From Alisma plantago-aquatica (Eukaryota; Streptophyta; Magnoliopsida; Alismatales; Alismataceae): a stretch of 64,000 bases of DNA. The stretch is from the NCBI GenBank assembly GCA_963693085.1, contig OY856411.1, positions 112,907,267 through 112,971,266 of the forward strand, read 5' to 3'. The notes beneath the pieces are model-generated. The model saw only the letters and a list, made by a program, of their open reading frames with translations. It searched no databases and was not told where the DNA came from. Position numbers and translations under genes: made by a program. Positions 34,208-47,637 of the stretch are shown piece after piece. Every line of letters starts with the position of its first letter. Positions within the stretch are counted from its first letter, which is position 1.

Positions 34208-37200
34208 ATGTTATGCAATTTTTTTTAATATATAAAATTACTTATCACATAAAATAATAAAGTTTCACAATTTTTGAATGAGATTTGTTCTATTAAGTAA
34301 ACTATTTTTAGTAACATTGTTATGACGGAAAATTCAGCTAAAATAAAAGAGTGTAAAGTTGGGTCAATTTGCAATTGACCCAAGCACCTTAATTGAACTA
34401 TATGAGTAACCAAGAACCCAGGGAGATTTCATATTTCATGATCCATTCCAGATAAATAAAATACTACAGTGAGGAGGGGAGTTAGGGTTCGATAGTAGAA
34501 GTGGTGGAATTGATGATCTAGGGTTCCACCATCTGAGAAGTGATGAAATCATGTAAATTTAGCTTATTTGCATAGTATTTCATGACAAATATTCTCTCAC
34601 ATGTCAATATTCCATTCCTCCTTTGATTTGATATAAAATGATATCAAATATCCCCTCATTCTTTCTCTCATAATCTCCATTTCTAGGGTTTTTGAGTTCA
34701 GAGGAGGAAGAAATGGATATAATTGCTAGAGTTTGATTGGATTTCTAGAAATTAAGAGTTTGACCTATCTTTTTAATGTGCTTGTCACATTAGGTGAGTG
34801 TTTATCTCCCTCTCAATCTTTGTATTCATGTTGAAAGCCTAATTCTATCTGGCTAAAATAATCTGAAACCTTGCTTGTATTTGGATGTGATTGGTTATAT
34901 ATTTGGAAAGATATTAGGGAATCAAATTCTGTTGGTTTTGATTATTTCTCATTGAATTGAAATTGATTAGTTCCTAATTTATTTATTGAAGTTCCATGGA
35001 AAATTCTATGGATAAAGGACTATTCCATTTTAGGTGAATGTTGCCAAATTTATCCCAATGCCCGATATGCTTGGGAATTGAATTGATATGTACAGAATCA
35101 TACTTGAATTGTATTAGAATAAATTATACAAGTGTATTATTGAATCTTACTGAAATTGAATACCATATATACTTAAGAACCAGTATGAGGTGGTGGTATT
35201 CCCTGTTTAGGGTTTGTGTGAGGGATTAAATCAAATGACTCGATTAATCAATGTATATTTATGGTTGATGAATGGAGTGTGTCAAAAAGGAAACTAGGGT
35301 TTCCGTGTGCATGAATAGCCATAATGAACCCGTATTCACCATGATAAGATTATTGAGTGATATGATTCTTATGATGTGTTGGACTAAGGATGACTACTTG
35401 AAAACCCTAGAATTGTAGTCTTAAGAGGAATATGAATGATAAAGCAAGAACTTGTATATAATGTTGTAAATTTGATGAAATGTTGAATTGTAGGTATTAA
35501 TTCTTCAATTGAAGATGATGATTATTACTAAAATGATATAACCCTAATGTATTTAGTTTAGTATGATTTATGAAATATTGTTTACACTCTCACATGAATA
35601 TGGTCCTTTTATAAAAGCTATATAACAAGGAATTGAGAAGAATGATTAGAGATTTTTATGTAAGAAGATGTAACCTAACCCATTCTTTTAATATAAAGTG
35701 AGTAGTATCATAATAGACATAGTGATATTTTTTAATTATAAGAATGACTCTGGAAGTCAATGACATGGTACACTCAGTTAATTTTAAGAAAGGAGATGGA
35801 TAAGAATAACTGAATGGTGATGACAAGTTAGAAATGAAAATAACAATATATGTACAATAGAGGTATAGTCTATATATTTTGGTTACTTGTGTGTTGACCG
35901 AAATTGAATTAAATATATTAAAAATAAGGTTATGAAGGATTTCAGTGAGAGAAAGACCTTATATATCAAGTAAATTTAGAAAGATTTGTTCCCAAAGTAG
36001 TGATGATGAAATGAAAGAAGTTGAAATTAATGAATTTGAAATGAAGGGAAAATGATAAAAATTAGTAGAAGGATCTAAGAACATAACTCCAACCCTAAAA
36101 TGATAAGCTATCTGATGCTAATGAACAACAATCTCAAATAAGGGATTAAGGAATGCATATGAATATAGTAAAATCCATTATAAGATGATGCTCAAGGATA
36201 TGAATTGATTTATTAGAATATGCTCTTGGATTGTAATTTTCATGTTAGGATACTTGAATTCTAAGGATGGTCTTTTTTGATAAATTTCAAATGAGATTAC
36301 TTATGCATTGAGTAGTAGCCCTAAGTGAAAACTGGTAAATAATAATAGGGATGTATTAAATCTGTTATGGATGTTTATACTTGAGATCCATTCATATTTT
36401 TAGAAATTGAATATAATAAATATTCATGTTAAGCCTATTCTGAGCATGATGAATGACATGATATGTATACATACTTATATTTTTGTTAGTTATAATATCT
36501 CTATTAATACTTGATGAGATGAATTGAATGGATAAGAAATATGTTGAGATAGAATTATTCTTTGATTACTTTTGAGAAACCTTGATGTGGGTAAATACTA
36601 GACAATGAGATTCTGTCTCGGGCTGAAAGCCCATTAATGATTATAAACTGTGATGGGGGTAAATGTTGAACAATGAGATTATATCTTGAGATGAAAGTTG
36701 ATTGATGTTGACTTCCATGAGATGATGTTAAAATGTATAGAATTATGTGTTGCAAATCATAGATTGTTGTGTTTCTTATTTTGGTCATTGTCTTTCTTGA
36801 TGAGCCTAATCAATTTTAGGCTATTCTAGTAACAAGAAAATACACACATATGATAAATGATGTTTTTAATTATTTTAATATGAGTAAGAAATATTAATAA
36901 CAAGTGAAATGATAACACATATAGTTAGGTGCCCTAAACACTATGAGTTTTGCCTGAGGTCCATACTGGGGAAACAAAATGGATGTCCTTGTAGTAATCA
37001 GTGAATTATGAGAAGGAATTCTAGAGTGTGGATCGAGACCTTAAAGGTTAGACCACCAAGATTAAGGAGTACGTCATCTGGAGTGAATTTGGCCCTAAAT
37101 CCTTGCAGTAAAAGTCTATGTCCATGAGGAATATACTCTGATGATATGGATATGTGAACTATGGAAATAGGAAAAGTGTTGTGATATAAGTTATATTGTT

Positions 37201-38425
37201 CTGTTGGATTCTATCTTGTATACTCGAGATAAGAATGTGAGCCACTTTAGGCAACCCTAAGGTGTCCAAGGTCTGTTGTTGATATCTTATGGTGGCAGGC
37301 TAAACCACAAGATAGTGATGGTGAGTCATTGACATGAGAATCAGGCGTGGCGATTTCTACTTGGTAAGGTACAAGACGAGTAGTTTCAGGGCAAATGAAT
37401 AAAAGATGACAAGTCATGTAGAATATGATTTGAATGTTTGTTACATTTCTTATATTGTTAGCTGACAATTTGCCATTTCTAATTATGTTACTTGTTGTAG
37501 AAAATAATCATTCTGTTATAGAGATTACCTATTCGATATTCTAACTTGTCTTGTTGACAAGCAGTAAATGTTTGGATTTATATCCATTCTGAATATGATT
37601 TGGATTGCTTGCTATCTAATAGTATTGTTTTGTAGACATACCTTATGTGTACTTCAACTTCAGGACTGTAGGATGCGTTCCTGGTTCGGCTGGTGGAGTG
37701 TCACGAAGATGATGTTATTGTTCTATATTGATTCCGTATGTCTAGATCTTGACTTGTTACTCCAACTAAAGGCTTGCCATTCTAAATTAAGTAGCATCTA
37801 CTTATGTGTTCAAAGACATGCTCTAAATGATGTTCAAAAGACAGATTTGGTCTAAGTGATTACCTTATCTATTTGATTAAATTATCATTGTAAACTAGAT
37901 TTCATTAGATTATAGAACTATCTGCTATACTTTGCAATATTTTCATGCTTCTTTAAGTTCATTATACTTAAACTAATGTTGATGCATGTACTCAACTTGA
38001 TTGGGATGTATCCACTCACTAGGGCTTAATATGAGTCTCATGAGGTTGTTTCAAAATGTTTTTAGGTATAATCCTATCCAACCAATAGGTCATGACTAAG
38101 AAGTTATAAATGGAATAATCTACATAGATTAGATTGTCCCTATATACTCTCTTTCTCGGGATTGATAGTATATTGAGTTTGTTCTTTCATATACATGTAT
38201 TTGATGTAAACTGAATTCTATGTGAGCAGTAAGATTTGATTATGGTATTGATAGAGTTGAATACTTTTTGTGATATCTTAATGTTATCTTTGTGATGTGA
38301 CATTTGTTTGTGAAAATTGTGAAGAAAGAAAATGGAAAAATTTACTTATGTTTTTCTTATACTATGTTAATCGTGTTTGTTGCGAATTAGTTATTTTATT
38401 TCATAATCTGAGTTTAAATTTAGGT
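34208..38425 (+). mobile_element. LTR4, main body: divergent LARD-like LTR
   Basis: Keeps the order of landmarks of the LARD1 LTR: the stem-loop ttgggtcaat/attgacccaa at 34359-34383, a tagggtt-rich leader, gtgccctaaacactatgag near 36929 (LARD1: gtgccccaacatcgtag near 11664), and a cactcactagggctt block near 38010 (LARD1: ttcactgagcgagtaggct near 12389). It is longer than the other LTRs here (about 4.9 kb), so it may hold insertions. The right end is uncertain and no PBS follows, so it may be a solo or truncated LTR. Small open frames within it are not credible genes. Confidence 0.6.
34359..34383 (+). ncRNA. Conserved stem-loop in LTR4
   Basis: ttgggtcaat, loop ttgca, attgacccaa. The stem is identical to the one in LARD1 (10331-10355); only one loop base differs. 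Confidence 0.5.
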
Positions 38426-38435
38426 ATTTTCTATA

Positions 38436-38646
38436 ATGGCTGGCATTTATGCTAATCAAAAGAGAGGTCTCAACAACTTCCTTCTTCTCCTTGGAGACAA
38501 ACAAGTAGACATTAATTTTCAAATTGCACGCTCGTTCTCTCCAACCCCCGATCACGATCTTCCTCCCTCAAAACACTATGTCAATAGCCCACCCCGTTTC
38601 GTTCCTCTCTTCTATCACCCACCAGCTCCATCTCTCACCCCTACCA
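38436..38646 (+). other. Unassigned open frame cut by the copia insertion
   Basis: An ATG frame (MAGIYANQKRGLNNFLLLLG...) of unusual base use: C-rich and Pro-rich towards its end (SPPRF, YHPPAPS), unlike the AT-rich neighbours. It runs into the copia LTR at 38647, where its apparent continuation is LTR sequence. Past the copia element (56048 on), the pre-insertion reading would continue only about 25 codons before a stop. No family is recognised. It could be a fragment of a host gene or of an older element. Confidence 0.25.
38642..38646. repeat. Copia left target-site duplication (TACCA)
   Basis: tacca before the 5' LTR; taccc after the 3' LTR at 56043-56047. Four of five bases match, consistent with age. 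Confidence 0.7.
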
Positions 38647-40091
38647 TGTTGACTCAAGGTGTACTTAAAGTAAACCCTTGTTTTGATGATGACTAAACCA
38701 TTCCACTTATTTGTGTCTAATGCTTCTCCTTGAGTGATTTTAGATTAGGTATAAACACACTCCAAATGCCTAAAACTTGCACATCTTAACTTGGAGAAAA
38801 CATGTCAAAATTAATGCAAGTGTACTTTATGGAGAAGGCCTCAAATCTATTAGAATCATGTTTAAATAACATGTAATGATTGCATGATTTATAATTAAGC
38901 CTAGAAAAAACCAAGAGCACTTAAATCGAATGTTTAAGCACTTTTATGGAACTTTCCAAAATGCATCACAGGGACCTCTGTCATATGAGTTTCATTTAGG
39001 ATAAAATCGACTGAAACCCTTGATGGATCTTGGGAACTGTGAGTTTCCCTAGGAAAAATCCAGGATAAACTCGACTGACAACTCAAAATTACGTTGTTTC
39101 ATAGTGCCATCGGTTGCGTTTTCCAAAAGTAAACTCGACCAAAAAGATTATACGGGATGTATAGAAAAATTGTTTCCAACAGTTAGAGTGTTAGCAAAAC
39201 TCAAAAATATATTTATTGCAACACCCCAAACGGCTAGAATTTGTCCTTAAGTGTCTCTACTGGCTAGTAGGAATCCTCAACTATAAATAGGACCCGTTGG
39301 GATTCATCCCATGGTTATCCAAGTACTATGAATGTCCCTATATTATACTTGAGTTCCTCCAAGAGCCTCATTCCACTCCTAAGATTAATCACTTGCTACA
39401 TCCATTAGAGTGAGTAGGAGTTTGTATGAGAGATAGTCCTACATGTATATCTTGTGAGGTTCTCACTTCCTCCACCACCCAATATCTCTTTCTGCCATGA
39501 AGATGAAGGTTCTCTCTCTTGTCAAATAGAGGTTAAGAAGAAGGGAAGGAGTCCCTTGGTGAAGGTGAAGTCAAAGGTGGAAAATCAACGTCCAGAGTGG
39601 GTAAATCCTCATGGAAGGAGACTTGTTGCAAGAGTGGGTAAGTCCTTGGTGAAGCCATAAAACTTGGTGCAAAAGTAGGTAAGTACTTGGTGAGGAATAA
39701 GACTCTTAATTATGGATAGGTAATTCCTTTGTAAGGTTATTAGATCCCTTATCCTCAAAGGGAAGGATAGGTATCCTTGTCCGAGAAAAGGAAGGTCCTA
39801 TGTTGTGACTCTTATAATGGAATATAAGGACTGAAACATGGTTGAAAAATCATAGAGGTTGACCTCTCTAGGTAGTGGATGTACACTCTCCTAGTTTGGA
39901 GTCTAGAACCACTATGCATAGCTTGTTTTCTTGTGTTTTTCCAATATCTCTCTCCCTTTCTATGTACGTTTATTTGCACCCAAATTTCATATTTGCCATA
40001 TTATCTTAGAAATGTCTTGAAGGTCTAATGAAATTTGTTAAGTGCTGTTAGGTCTATTTACCCTCCTCTATAGCCCATCCTAGATCTAAAA
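38647..40091 (+). repeat. Copia 5' LTR (1,445 bp)
   Basis: Starts tgttgactcaagg and ends tagatctaaaa. The copy at 54528-56042 is clearly homologous but with many substitutions and a length difference of 70 bp, so the element is much older than LARD1. It holds three hairpins with gagttt/aaactcga arms (38987-39014, 39041-39078, 39109-39140). Confidence 0.9.
39281..39290 (+). promoter_or_regulatory. Copia 5' LTR TATA box
   Basis: ctataaatag, just downstream of the hairpin cluster. The 3' LTR equivalent at about 55210 reads ctataaaaaa. Confidence 0.65.
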
Positions 40092-40093
40092 AG

Positions 40094-40105
40094 TGGTATC
40101 AGAGT
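40094..40105 (+). other. Copia primer binding site
   Basis: tggtatcagagt, two bases after the LTR end; the initiator-tRNA-Met complement with the last base changed. Confidence 0.85.
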
Positions 40106-40143
40106 GGGTTTTCTCTAAGGAATACTTCTACAAGTAGGAGAAG

Positions 40144-41085
40144 ATGGGTGATTATAAAGGTGGGAGATACCTCATCAACATTCTGCTCTTTTATGGAAGC
40201 AACTTCCTCTATTAGATGAGAAGTTTGCAATACTAAAATCAAAGATCAAGTCTTGAGCTATGGAGAATGGTGAATCTTCCATTAAAGCTACCAGAGACAA
40301 TGGTAGAAGAATGGGATGAAGGTACATTGAAGAAAGCAACATTGAATGCTAGAGCCATCAACATTCTCTATGCTTCTCTTTCCCTCATCGTGTTCAACCG
40401 GATTTCTTCTTATGAGATGGCCTATGAGGTATGGAGAAAGCTATGTTTCACTTATGAAGGGGCAAAGCAAGTAAAGGAAAGTAGAGTCTACATGATCAAC
40501 GGTCTCCTTGAGAACTTCAAGATGGGAAAGAAGGAAAGAGTAGCAGATATGTATGCTAGGCTCAACACCATTATAAAAGGTCTTGCCGTCTAAGGTCATC
40601 CTATGGATAGGGGAAAGGTAAACTAAAAGATCCTTAGATCTTTTCCTAAATAGTGGGAATCAAAGGTGACTTCCATTGAAAAAGCAAATTATCTTGGTGA
40701 TATTCCCTTTAAAGATCTCATAGGAAATCTACAAGCCCATGAAGTTAAACTTGACAAACAAGAGGAAGAATAAAGATAAGAAGAGAAAGAGCTCAAGAGA
40801 ATGAAGAAGTCTAAAATCAAAGACCAAATTGAAGATATTGTTGGTCAAGCCTCCCCATCCTCTCAAGTTGAAGAAGAGGCTATGTACTCTAAAGGAGGAC
40901 TTCACAAAGGCAAGCCTTACTCCTGTATTCAGTGCTTCAAATGTGGAAAGAAGGGTCACTTCATGGAAGATTGTCCACGAGGCAAAAATACTCATCATCA
41001 CAAGAGAATAGAAGAGAATCACAAGAAGAAGGAGAAATGGCACAATAGCTCTAGTGACTCCTCCAGCTCAAGCACAAGTGAATAA
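40144..41085 (+). pseudogene. SIRE-type gag (UBN2-like) with CCHC knuckle, broken
   Basis: Near 40180 the reading has LLFYGSNFLY, matching the P-x-F-x-G-x-N-Y-x-x-W start of copia gag. 40267-40593 carries LPETMVEEWDEGTLKKATLNARA and YEVWRKLCFTYEGAKQVKESR, the body of a UBN2-type gag. In the same frame further on there is ESKVTSIEKAN and DLIGNLQAHEVKLDKQEEE, then the knuckle CFKCGKKGHFMEDC (C-x2-C-x4-H-x4-C, 40933-40974) and a His/Lys- and Ser-rich tail. At least five stops interrupt the single frame (first near 40216, then 40591, 40624, 40651, 40771). It would have formed the particle shell and bound the RNA. Not functional. Confidence 0.9.
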
Positions 41086-41330
41086 ACTAGTGGATGATCT
41101 AGCTCAAGCTCTAATGAAGATGGAGAATGCCACTTTGATCTCATGGAAAGTTTAAATGAAGACTCAAATGAGGTAAATCTAAACTCTTATATAAAGAATT
41201 TTTAATTATGATCATTCATTTGCCTCGTTCCTCTCTTAAGTCTACTAAGCATAAAAAGAAAAAGCTTGTGTTGATAACTTGCATGTAGAAAGGATGATCT
41301 TGAACATGCTAACATTTACGTGGAAGATTA

Positions 41331-41744
41331 ATGATCTCAAAAAAGTCTTATATAAAACTAGAATTGAAATTCAATAGTGTTGAGATTGAAAATAATGCTT
41401 GTATTATTCAAGTAGATCCTCTTATACTTGAAACTACTAACTTGCTTGATAAGATTAGATTTCTAGAAGTTCAACCTCTTATTCCTAGTTCTAATGAAGA
41501 GAATACTAAAATTGTGAATTCTCTCATGCTTAACACTAATTTTATTAAAACTGAAATTGAGGACAAAGATTTTGTTTTGCAAGGAATAGAATATGAAAAT
41601 AGTGTGTATCTTTATAAGATTGCTTTGCTAGAAAAAGAAAATGCTTCCTTGCTTGCTAAAATCAATGACCTTCAATCTTGTTCTAGTTCTACTAGTAGAA
41701 ATAATAATGTTTTTGTTCTTCATATTGAAAAATATTTTATATGA
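41331..41744 (+). pseudogene. Gag C-terminal extension with coiled-coil character
   Basis: A 137-codon frame rich in Leu, Glu, Asn and Lys (LLDKIRFLEVQ, LYKIALLEKENASLLAKINDLQS), with leucines at heptad-like spacing near its end. SIRE gag proteins often have a long coiled-coil extension here. It is in line with the element orientation but a stop at its end and gaps around it show decay. Confidence 0.55.
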
Positions 41745-42019
41745 CCAAAGTTGTTTGCTTAGAAACTAATCTTTTGCATGCTAGAGATGATATCAATTGA
41801 TTATCTTCTACTATTACTTCTCTTATGCATGATGATCATAGTTTGATATCTTCTATGAAAATATTCTTAGATGATAAAAATAATCTTAACCAAATCCTAG
41901 ATCATACTAACAAACAAATGGGTAGAGATGGTTTTGAATTTGATAGTAGCCAAAGTAATAAGAAAGACAAAAGATCTTAAATTTTCAATGAAGAATCCTC
42001 CAGTTCTAAGGTTATGGGC

Positions 42020-42145
42020 TCATGTAATCATTGCAATGATATTTGTCATTACTCTACATATTTCCCCTTTAGGAAATCACCCATGAGTAACAGAACTTGG
42101 GCTGCTAAGATAAACCCTCTGGACCAAAAAATATGATTGGGGCCA
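42020..42145 (+). pseudogene. Second knuckle-like segment and gag-pol linker
   Basis: The reading CNHCNDICHYSTYFPFRK resembles the C-x2-C-x4-H-x4-C knuckle of SIRE gag with its last Cys replaced. It is followed by INPLDQKI then a stop, close to the N-P-x-G-P-K-x-I-W motif that usually ends gag before the protease. After this point no protease or integrase similarity appears. Confidence 0.5.
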
Positions 42146-42149
42146 TTTC

Positions 42150-43398
42150 ATATTTCTTCTTGCAGGACACTTGCTAATAGATTTTTTTGAGCTATTGATT
42201 TGCAAATTGGTCTCTCAATCCATAAAAAAAGAAGAAAGGTGAGGTGTGTATGGGGTGGCAACAAGTGGAAAAGAAATGGTAAGAATAGAAGTAATGGTAC
42301 TCTTACAGATATCCAACCATAGCTTGTTTTTGTTAAGATAGTATGCTCTTTACATATGGTTTTTTAGTCAAATTTGGTATATTGTTATTTTCATCACTTT
42401 CTTTCTCAAAAATTTCCCCTGATGCTTTCATAGTGCATTACTAACTTGCTTACACATGTCTGGATATTATTTATATCTATCATGCCTCTCGATATGATTT
42501 TCTAAAATACATGTGCTTTTTGAAAGAAGATGTTATCAACAGAGTTTGTCTTGAGGAAACTCAACCAAAAAGAACAAACGTGTGTTTCCAATAGGTGTTG
42601 TCAACTGAGAAGTTTAACCCAGAAACTCGACCAAACAACATTGTGCGTAGAATACACAAATGGATTTTTGGATAAGAATTTCCCTCTCAACCAGACTTTC
42701 TCAACCAATAGCCTAATTCTTTGGAACGCCCCTTGATACCTATATAATGTGCATATTGCCATACTTTATATTACCTATATTGCATACAACTATATCTTTA
42801 TAATTTCTATGAATTGATATATCTATATCTTGCAATTACCTATCTTGAGTTGCTAAGCTTGTTTTGATGAAGAACTCTTAAAATCTCTTGGTTAAGATCT
42901 AATTTGCTTCTCTGGTGCTCAAATTTGCTACATCTATCTAGTTGAATATATTTTGATGCAACCTCGAGTTTCTTACAGGTAATTATCTTTTGATAATGAT
43001 GCATATTTGCTAGTGAGTTATATCCTTTCATTATTCTAAAATTACATATCTCTTTGTTTGAATATTTGTCTACATCTACTCTAGCTTGTTGTTTAACTTG
43101 TATATCCTTTTCTATGATCTAGATCCTACTAGTAGAAATAACTTGTGATATCATATACTAGTAGTCCATCTAAATGTAGTTCTACCCTTGTTCATCTCGT
43201 GGTATCCAACTATATGTCATGCTTCTATCTTGTTTCATACACTCTCATTCTTGTTCTTTGACCTACATATCTACTATCTTGAGTTACTTGCACACAGAGC
43301 ATTGCTTTTATATTTTCTAGAATTACATCATGAGTTGTTCAAATGTATGTCTTGGTTTGCTTTATATACTTTTCTTGGACAAGCCCCTAGTTTTTGCT
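42150..43398 (+). mobile_element. Copia internal region without pol
   Basis: Expected to hold protease and integrase in an autonomous element but nothing recognisable is found. Two further gagttt/aaactcgacc hairpins lie at about 42542-42568 and 42610-42642. The longest frame (43188-43433) is Leu- and aromatic-rich without recognised motifs. Confidence 0.6.
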
Positions 43399-43403
43399 CT
43401 TAT
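43399..43403. repeat. LARD2 left target-site duplication (CTTAT)
   Basis: cttat before the LTR at 43404 and again at 54162-54166 after the LTR that ends gttaca. Perfect 5-bp match. Confidence 0.93.
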
Positions 43404-46400
43404 TGTAAGGAGGCAAAACCACCCCTCTACTAAAATTTGAAGAATAAAACATCCATTCCAAACATACTCAGATGGCATGCTGGAAGAGGTTTACAATTTT
43501 CAAATTTAAAATAATGGTATTTAAACCCAAAGTGTAGCAGCGAAATAAAATAATGACTATATTCAATTTCATAAAAATGTACATCTTACTCACCCATAAG
43601 GGTATACATGAAATTATCACAAAAGGATCTAAGATATAGGGAAAACTAAACTACAAAAATTTTGTCTCCAACAAACAACTCCATGAATTAGGTCCATGGT
43701 AGAAGCCATGTATTTCTCAACCTGATCCTATGCTGGATTTCCATACTCCTATTGCACACTCTAATCCTAAACCTTGGTGGTTGGGATTACCCAGCAAGAG
43801 GAGAAATAAAGTATGTGTCAAATGTAGAACAAGAACAAGGTACAAATAACAAAAGTAAATAAAGGGTAAATTATGTTAAAGAGAGTTAAGAATATGAGGC
43901 ATGCAGCAAGTAAGAATTCTGCCATGATAAATAATAGTCTAGCTGCATTAATGATAAATATTATGACTACATTGACTAAAGTAGGGTTGAGGCAACTACC
44001 TAACCTCAACCAAGATGTGAGGGAGAGTAACACATTCCCAAACATGTAAAATATATATATAGGTGGAGAGAGTATTCACATTCCACTGGGAGATTTAACA
44101 CATGCCCAACTATGGGTGGTTGTACATAAGTACACTACATTAGCTATATAGTCAATAATTCATCATTCTAGAAAAAAAAATCATATGGCAGGAAATAAAT
44201 GAAATATTGCAGTGGGGTTCAAGACCCAAGAATTGATAAGTGGATAAGTGCTAAATGAGTAATAATGAGATTTTCAGGTTAAGTTAATGCCTCATTGGGA
44301 AAAGTAGGGCTGGATGATAAAATGCCCAACTTAGGGTTTAGAAATGCACATACATTACTTCAAGGTCCTAGAAAACACTTTTCACCAAAAAATTTGTATC
44401 CAAGACCACTTTAACCTAATTACAATATATATGTATGCATTAGGGTTTCATATAGCATAAATTGTAAGGAAACTCTAATTTTGGACCTTCTAGAAAAGCT
44501 TCGAATTTTGGACTCAAAACCTAGACCAATCGATGAGTTAGATTTTTCTAATCAAGAAAACATATTTTATTCCTAATTTGGAGTTAAAATGAGTTAGTTA
44601 CAAATTTTAGGGATTTTTATATAAATAAATTATTTTTTCTAATAAACATCAGAACAGGCATAAAAATATGACTTGAAACCCCTAAATTGGATTCCTCATG
44701 AAAAATCATTTCCAATGACTATTTATACGTATTTTTCTGATAAAACTGTCAATTCACCATGTATTTTTGAAAATTGACCAATGAAAATGCGAAGAAAAAC
44801 CACGTGGGCAAATCCGGATCTAGTGGCTCAGTGTGGAGTGGGCTGACGCTGAGTTGGACCAACAATGTCAGCTAAATAGCAAGGAGACTTGCTATTGTTA
44901 ATCTGCGGTTAAAAAAGATAGGGTGGGGAAAGTCTCTTAATTGTTGTTGTACTATTAATGGTACGATTAAACGGGCAAGGGCACCATGGTCTTTGACAGA
45001 CCTAGCTTTCTCTTCCTTTGGCCATGGAATGAGGCGCACATCCAAGGCATCTTTCGATCAACAAACTGGGACAACGAGACCAACAATCGGCAGAAACCTA
45101 CCGAACAGAACCGTGAGGAGTCGTGGGTCCTAAAGTGACAATCTTGATTGTGAAAGGACCGTTATGGCCTAAAAGTAGGTCATCGGAGAGTTAAGAATAG
45201 AGGAGTAGGTTAGAGGAATGGAAACCAAAAGAAAAGCCTAACACATGACCAATGAATGATAGGAGAGCATTCCTTGAGATCATCCAAAGTCGAGGATACA
45301 TATTCCATTGTTGGAGAGCCTCAAAAGTGGCCAGGGCAACTAGCGTCGGCGGGCACCAATGGTGAGTTATAGGACTCAACATTTCATGAAAACACGGGGA
45401 AAATTGGCAATAAGTATAGGAAGCTAGGAGTCCAGGGATTGTAACTTATCTCCTAATTGCACCAAAGGCTACGGGAATGGTTGGGCGGGGCCGACATCGT
45501 CGGAGGAGAACATCGAGCGGGTCCTAGAATCTCGAGGCATTAGAGGCAAAGTGGAAAGGCAAGGAGTAAAGCTTGAGGATCAGTGGTGCTAATGGGTTCC
45601 TTATATAGGCCAGGTGTGAGCTACATATCCCTCTACAACTCAGGGTGGAGATGAGAGGGAAAGCCCTAAATGGACGTTTTGTGGAACCATCAAGTTAGAG
45701 GATCAGTTATAGATTGTTAGAAATGGGAGAGAGGACCAGATTCAATGGCGGAGGAAATTCAAAAATGGTGGAGAAATGAGAGAGAGAGATTGGGGAATCA
45801 AAGCTTGTGAAATAGCCGTGAAACGGCTACTGGTCTTGAGGTTAGAGATGATGATCGGCCGTTGGATCAAAGACAGATCTAGCACATCATATCTTGGCCA
45901 TTTGATACACACAGTAGGGAAAAATTAAAATGAAGTAGCGCATGACATACATTAAATCACAGACTATAGATTTAATACATTACATTAATGAAATCAAGAT
46001 TAAAACCTTAGTTACACTATATTCACACTCATTTAATTCATTTGGAGGGTCAAATAGAGTCATAATGGCCCCAAATTTGGACCATAGACTAATTTTAGTG
46101 TCTAGAATATACATGTGTAGTTAAAATTTGTTTTTGTACACAATATGTCCCATAACTCCTAAATTGTCTATTAATCCTAATATTAATGCATTTAAAGGGT
46201 GAATTAACTTGAAAACATTTTTCTAATTAAATCCTTGGGTGAAATTTTGAGATGGACAACCTAACTGATTAAAAGAGTCATATCTCACCTCATTGTTCCC
46301 TTTTTATGTTTTATTTCCACATAGAAGTCGAGAGAAAGGAGAAGAGGATCATTCTCATTAACTAACTCAAAACCACACTATCACTTATTCCTTGTCCCAA

Positions 46401-46699
46401 AAGGCCATAGCAAACTCTAAATTAATAAAATATAATTATTATATCTCTTTGGTGGTCATTTTGCATTTTAGACTCTAATTAAAATACCAATTTAGGTATT
46501 TGTGCACAAACCCATTTATTGGTATAAATATGAATCAAATTTACTTCAAACCACTAATAATTCCACAATTTCAACATTAAGGACAAAAAGAATAGAAAAG
46601 ATAGAAAAAATTAGGAAAAAGGCCAAAAGGATATAAAGGAAAGGAAAAGCTTTGGAAAGGGGTTAAATTGAAAATATAGCCAAGTTTTGGTATGTTATA
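43404..46699 (-). repeat. LARD2 3' LTR (3,296 bp)
   Basis: Starts tgtaaggagg on the plus strand and ends ggtatgttata. Homologous along its length to 50849-54161. Minus-strand TATA box (ccttatatagg) at about 45598-45608. Confidence 0.93.
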
Positions 46700-46713
46700 G
46701 AACTCCACCCCTT
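46700..46713 (-). other. LARD2 polypurine tract (minus strand)
   Basis: Minus strand AAGGGGTGGAGTTC directly next to the 3' LTR. The flanking plus-strand bases gaggattttgtcctcaaaat read ATTTTGAGGACAAAATCCTC on the minus strand, the gypsy-type PPT context also seen in LARD1 (gaggacgaaa). Confidence 0.85.
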
Positions 46714-47239
46714 AAAGAGGATTTTGTCCTCAAAATCTCAACTAAGGGAGAAGGGTGAGTATGTAACATCTCAACTCTAAGGTCAAGGTGGTTACCTCTA
46801 ATCCATGGTACTTCTATGAGGCTTCACATGCACTACTCATAGTTCAGGCTCCCATGGATCTCTAAGGGTTCCATTATTAAGATTTCTTTTTATGAAATAT
46901 AACACAATTACAATTTAGGCTTGTTAACATTATATACATTGCATCATCCTTATTATTCTATTAATTGTGCCATGTTATATTGACTTTGTATACAAAAGAG
47001 TTACATTTCAACCTTATGCACAAATCCTATATACTTCTTATTTATACAATTAAGAGTTTTAGCAGAATTACAGTTTACTCAACTATCTCAATATCTCTTA
47101 ATGTATTAGATCGTTATTCTTAATAATTTGGATTTAGACTCCATTATTCTCATATTATCATCATGTTGGATTATATCAGATAATTTTGCATGAAATAAGA
47201 CATTTTATCCAAACAAATTTTGTTGCAAAAACAACGAGA
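46714..47239 (-). mobile_element. LARD2 internal region, PPT-proximal part
   Basis: Non-coding. It shares an aaGGGTGAGT block (near 46751) with sequence beside the other PPT (near 50270). No gene seen. Confidence 0.5.
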
Positions 47240-47253
47240 CCCATCTATTCCTC

Positions 47254-47637
47254 CTATTCTTGACTACAGGCTACATTAGTCACATAGCTTGTCTCCCTTG
47301 TCCTTAGTTCACCTTGCCAGATATCAAAGGTGAACATTGGACACTCAAACCAAACCACGAAGGGTTCTGGTGAAATAATGGCCCATTTGGCGAGGCTGTC
47401 ACCAAGCATATTCATAGACCTTGGTTTGAAGATAATGTTGATGTTTGATTTTGCACGTAGGCTGGTCAAGAAGACATTCAGTAGAGATATAAATAGGGGA
47501 GAGATAGCTATATTATACTGAATCATCTTGCAAGCAGTTCTACTGTCTATTTCAATGATCACATCTTTAGGTAAATGTTTGATGGTGATTTCCTCTCTAA
47601 CAATGGCCATGGTCTCCACTTCGAGTATATTCAACAA
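47254..47637 (-). pseudogene. LINE4 RNase H C-terminal part
   Basis: A 127-codon minus-strand frame. EVETMAIVREEI, VIIEIDSRTACKMI (acidic position kept) and MNMLGDSLAKWAI (D-S-L-A-K with its Asp) match the second half of a LINE RNase H domain. The first catalytic Asp segment should lie just upstream (about 47700-47790) but the frame is broken there. Confidence 0.8.
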
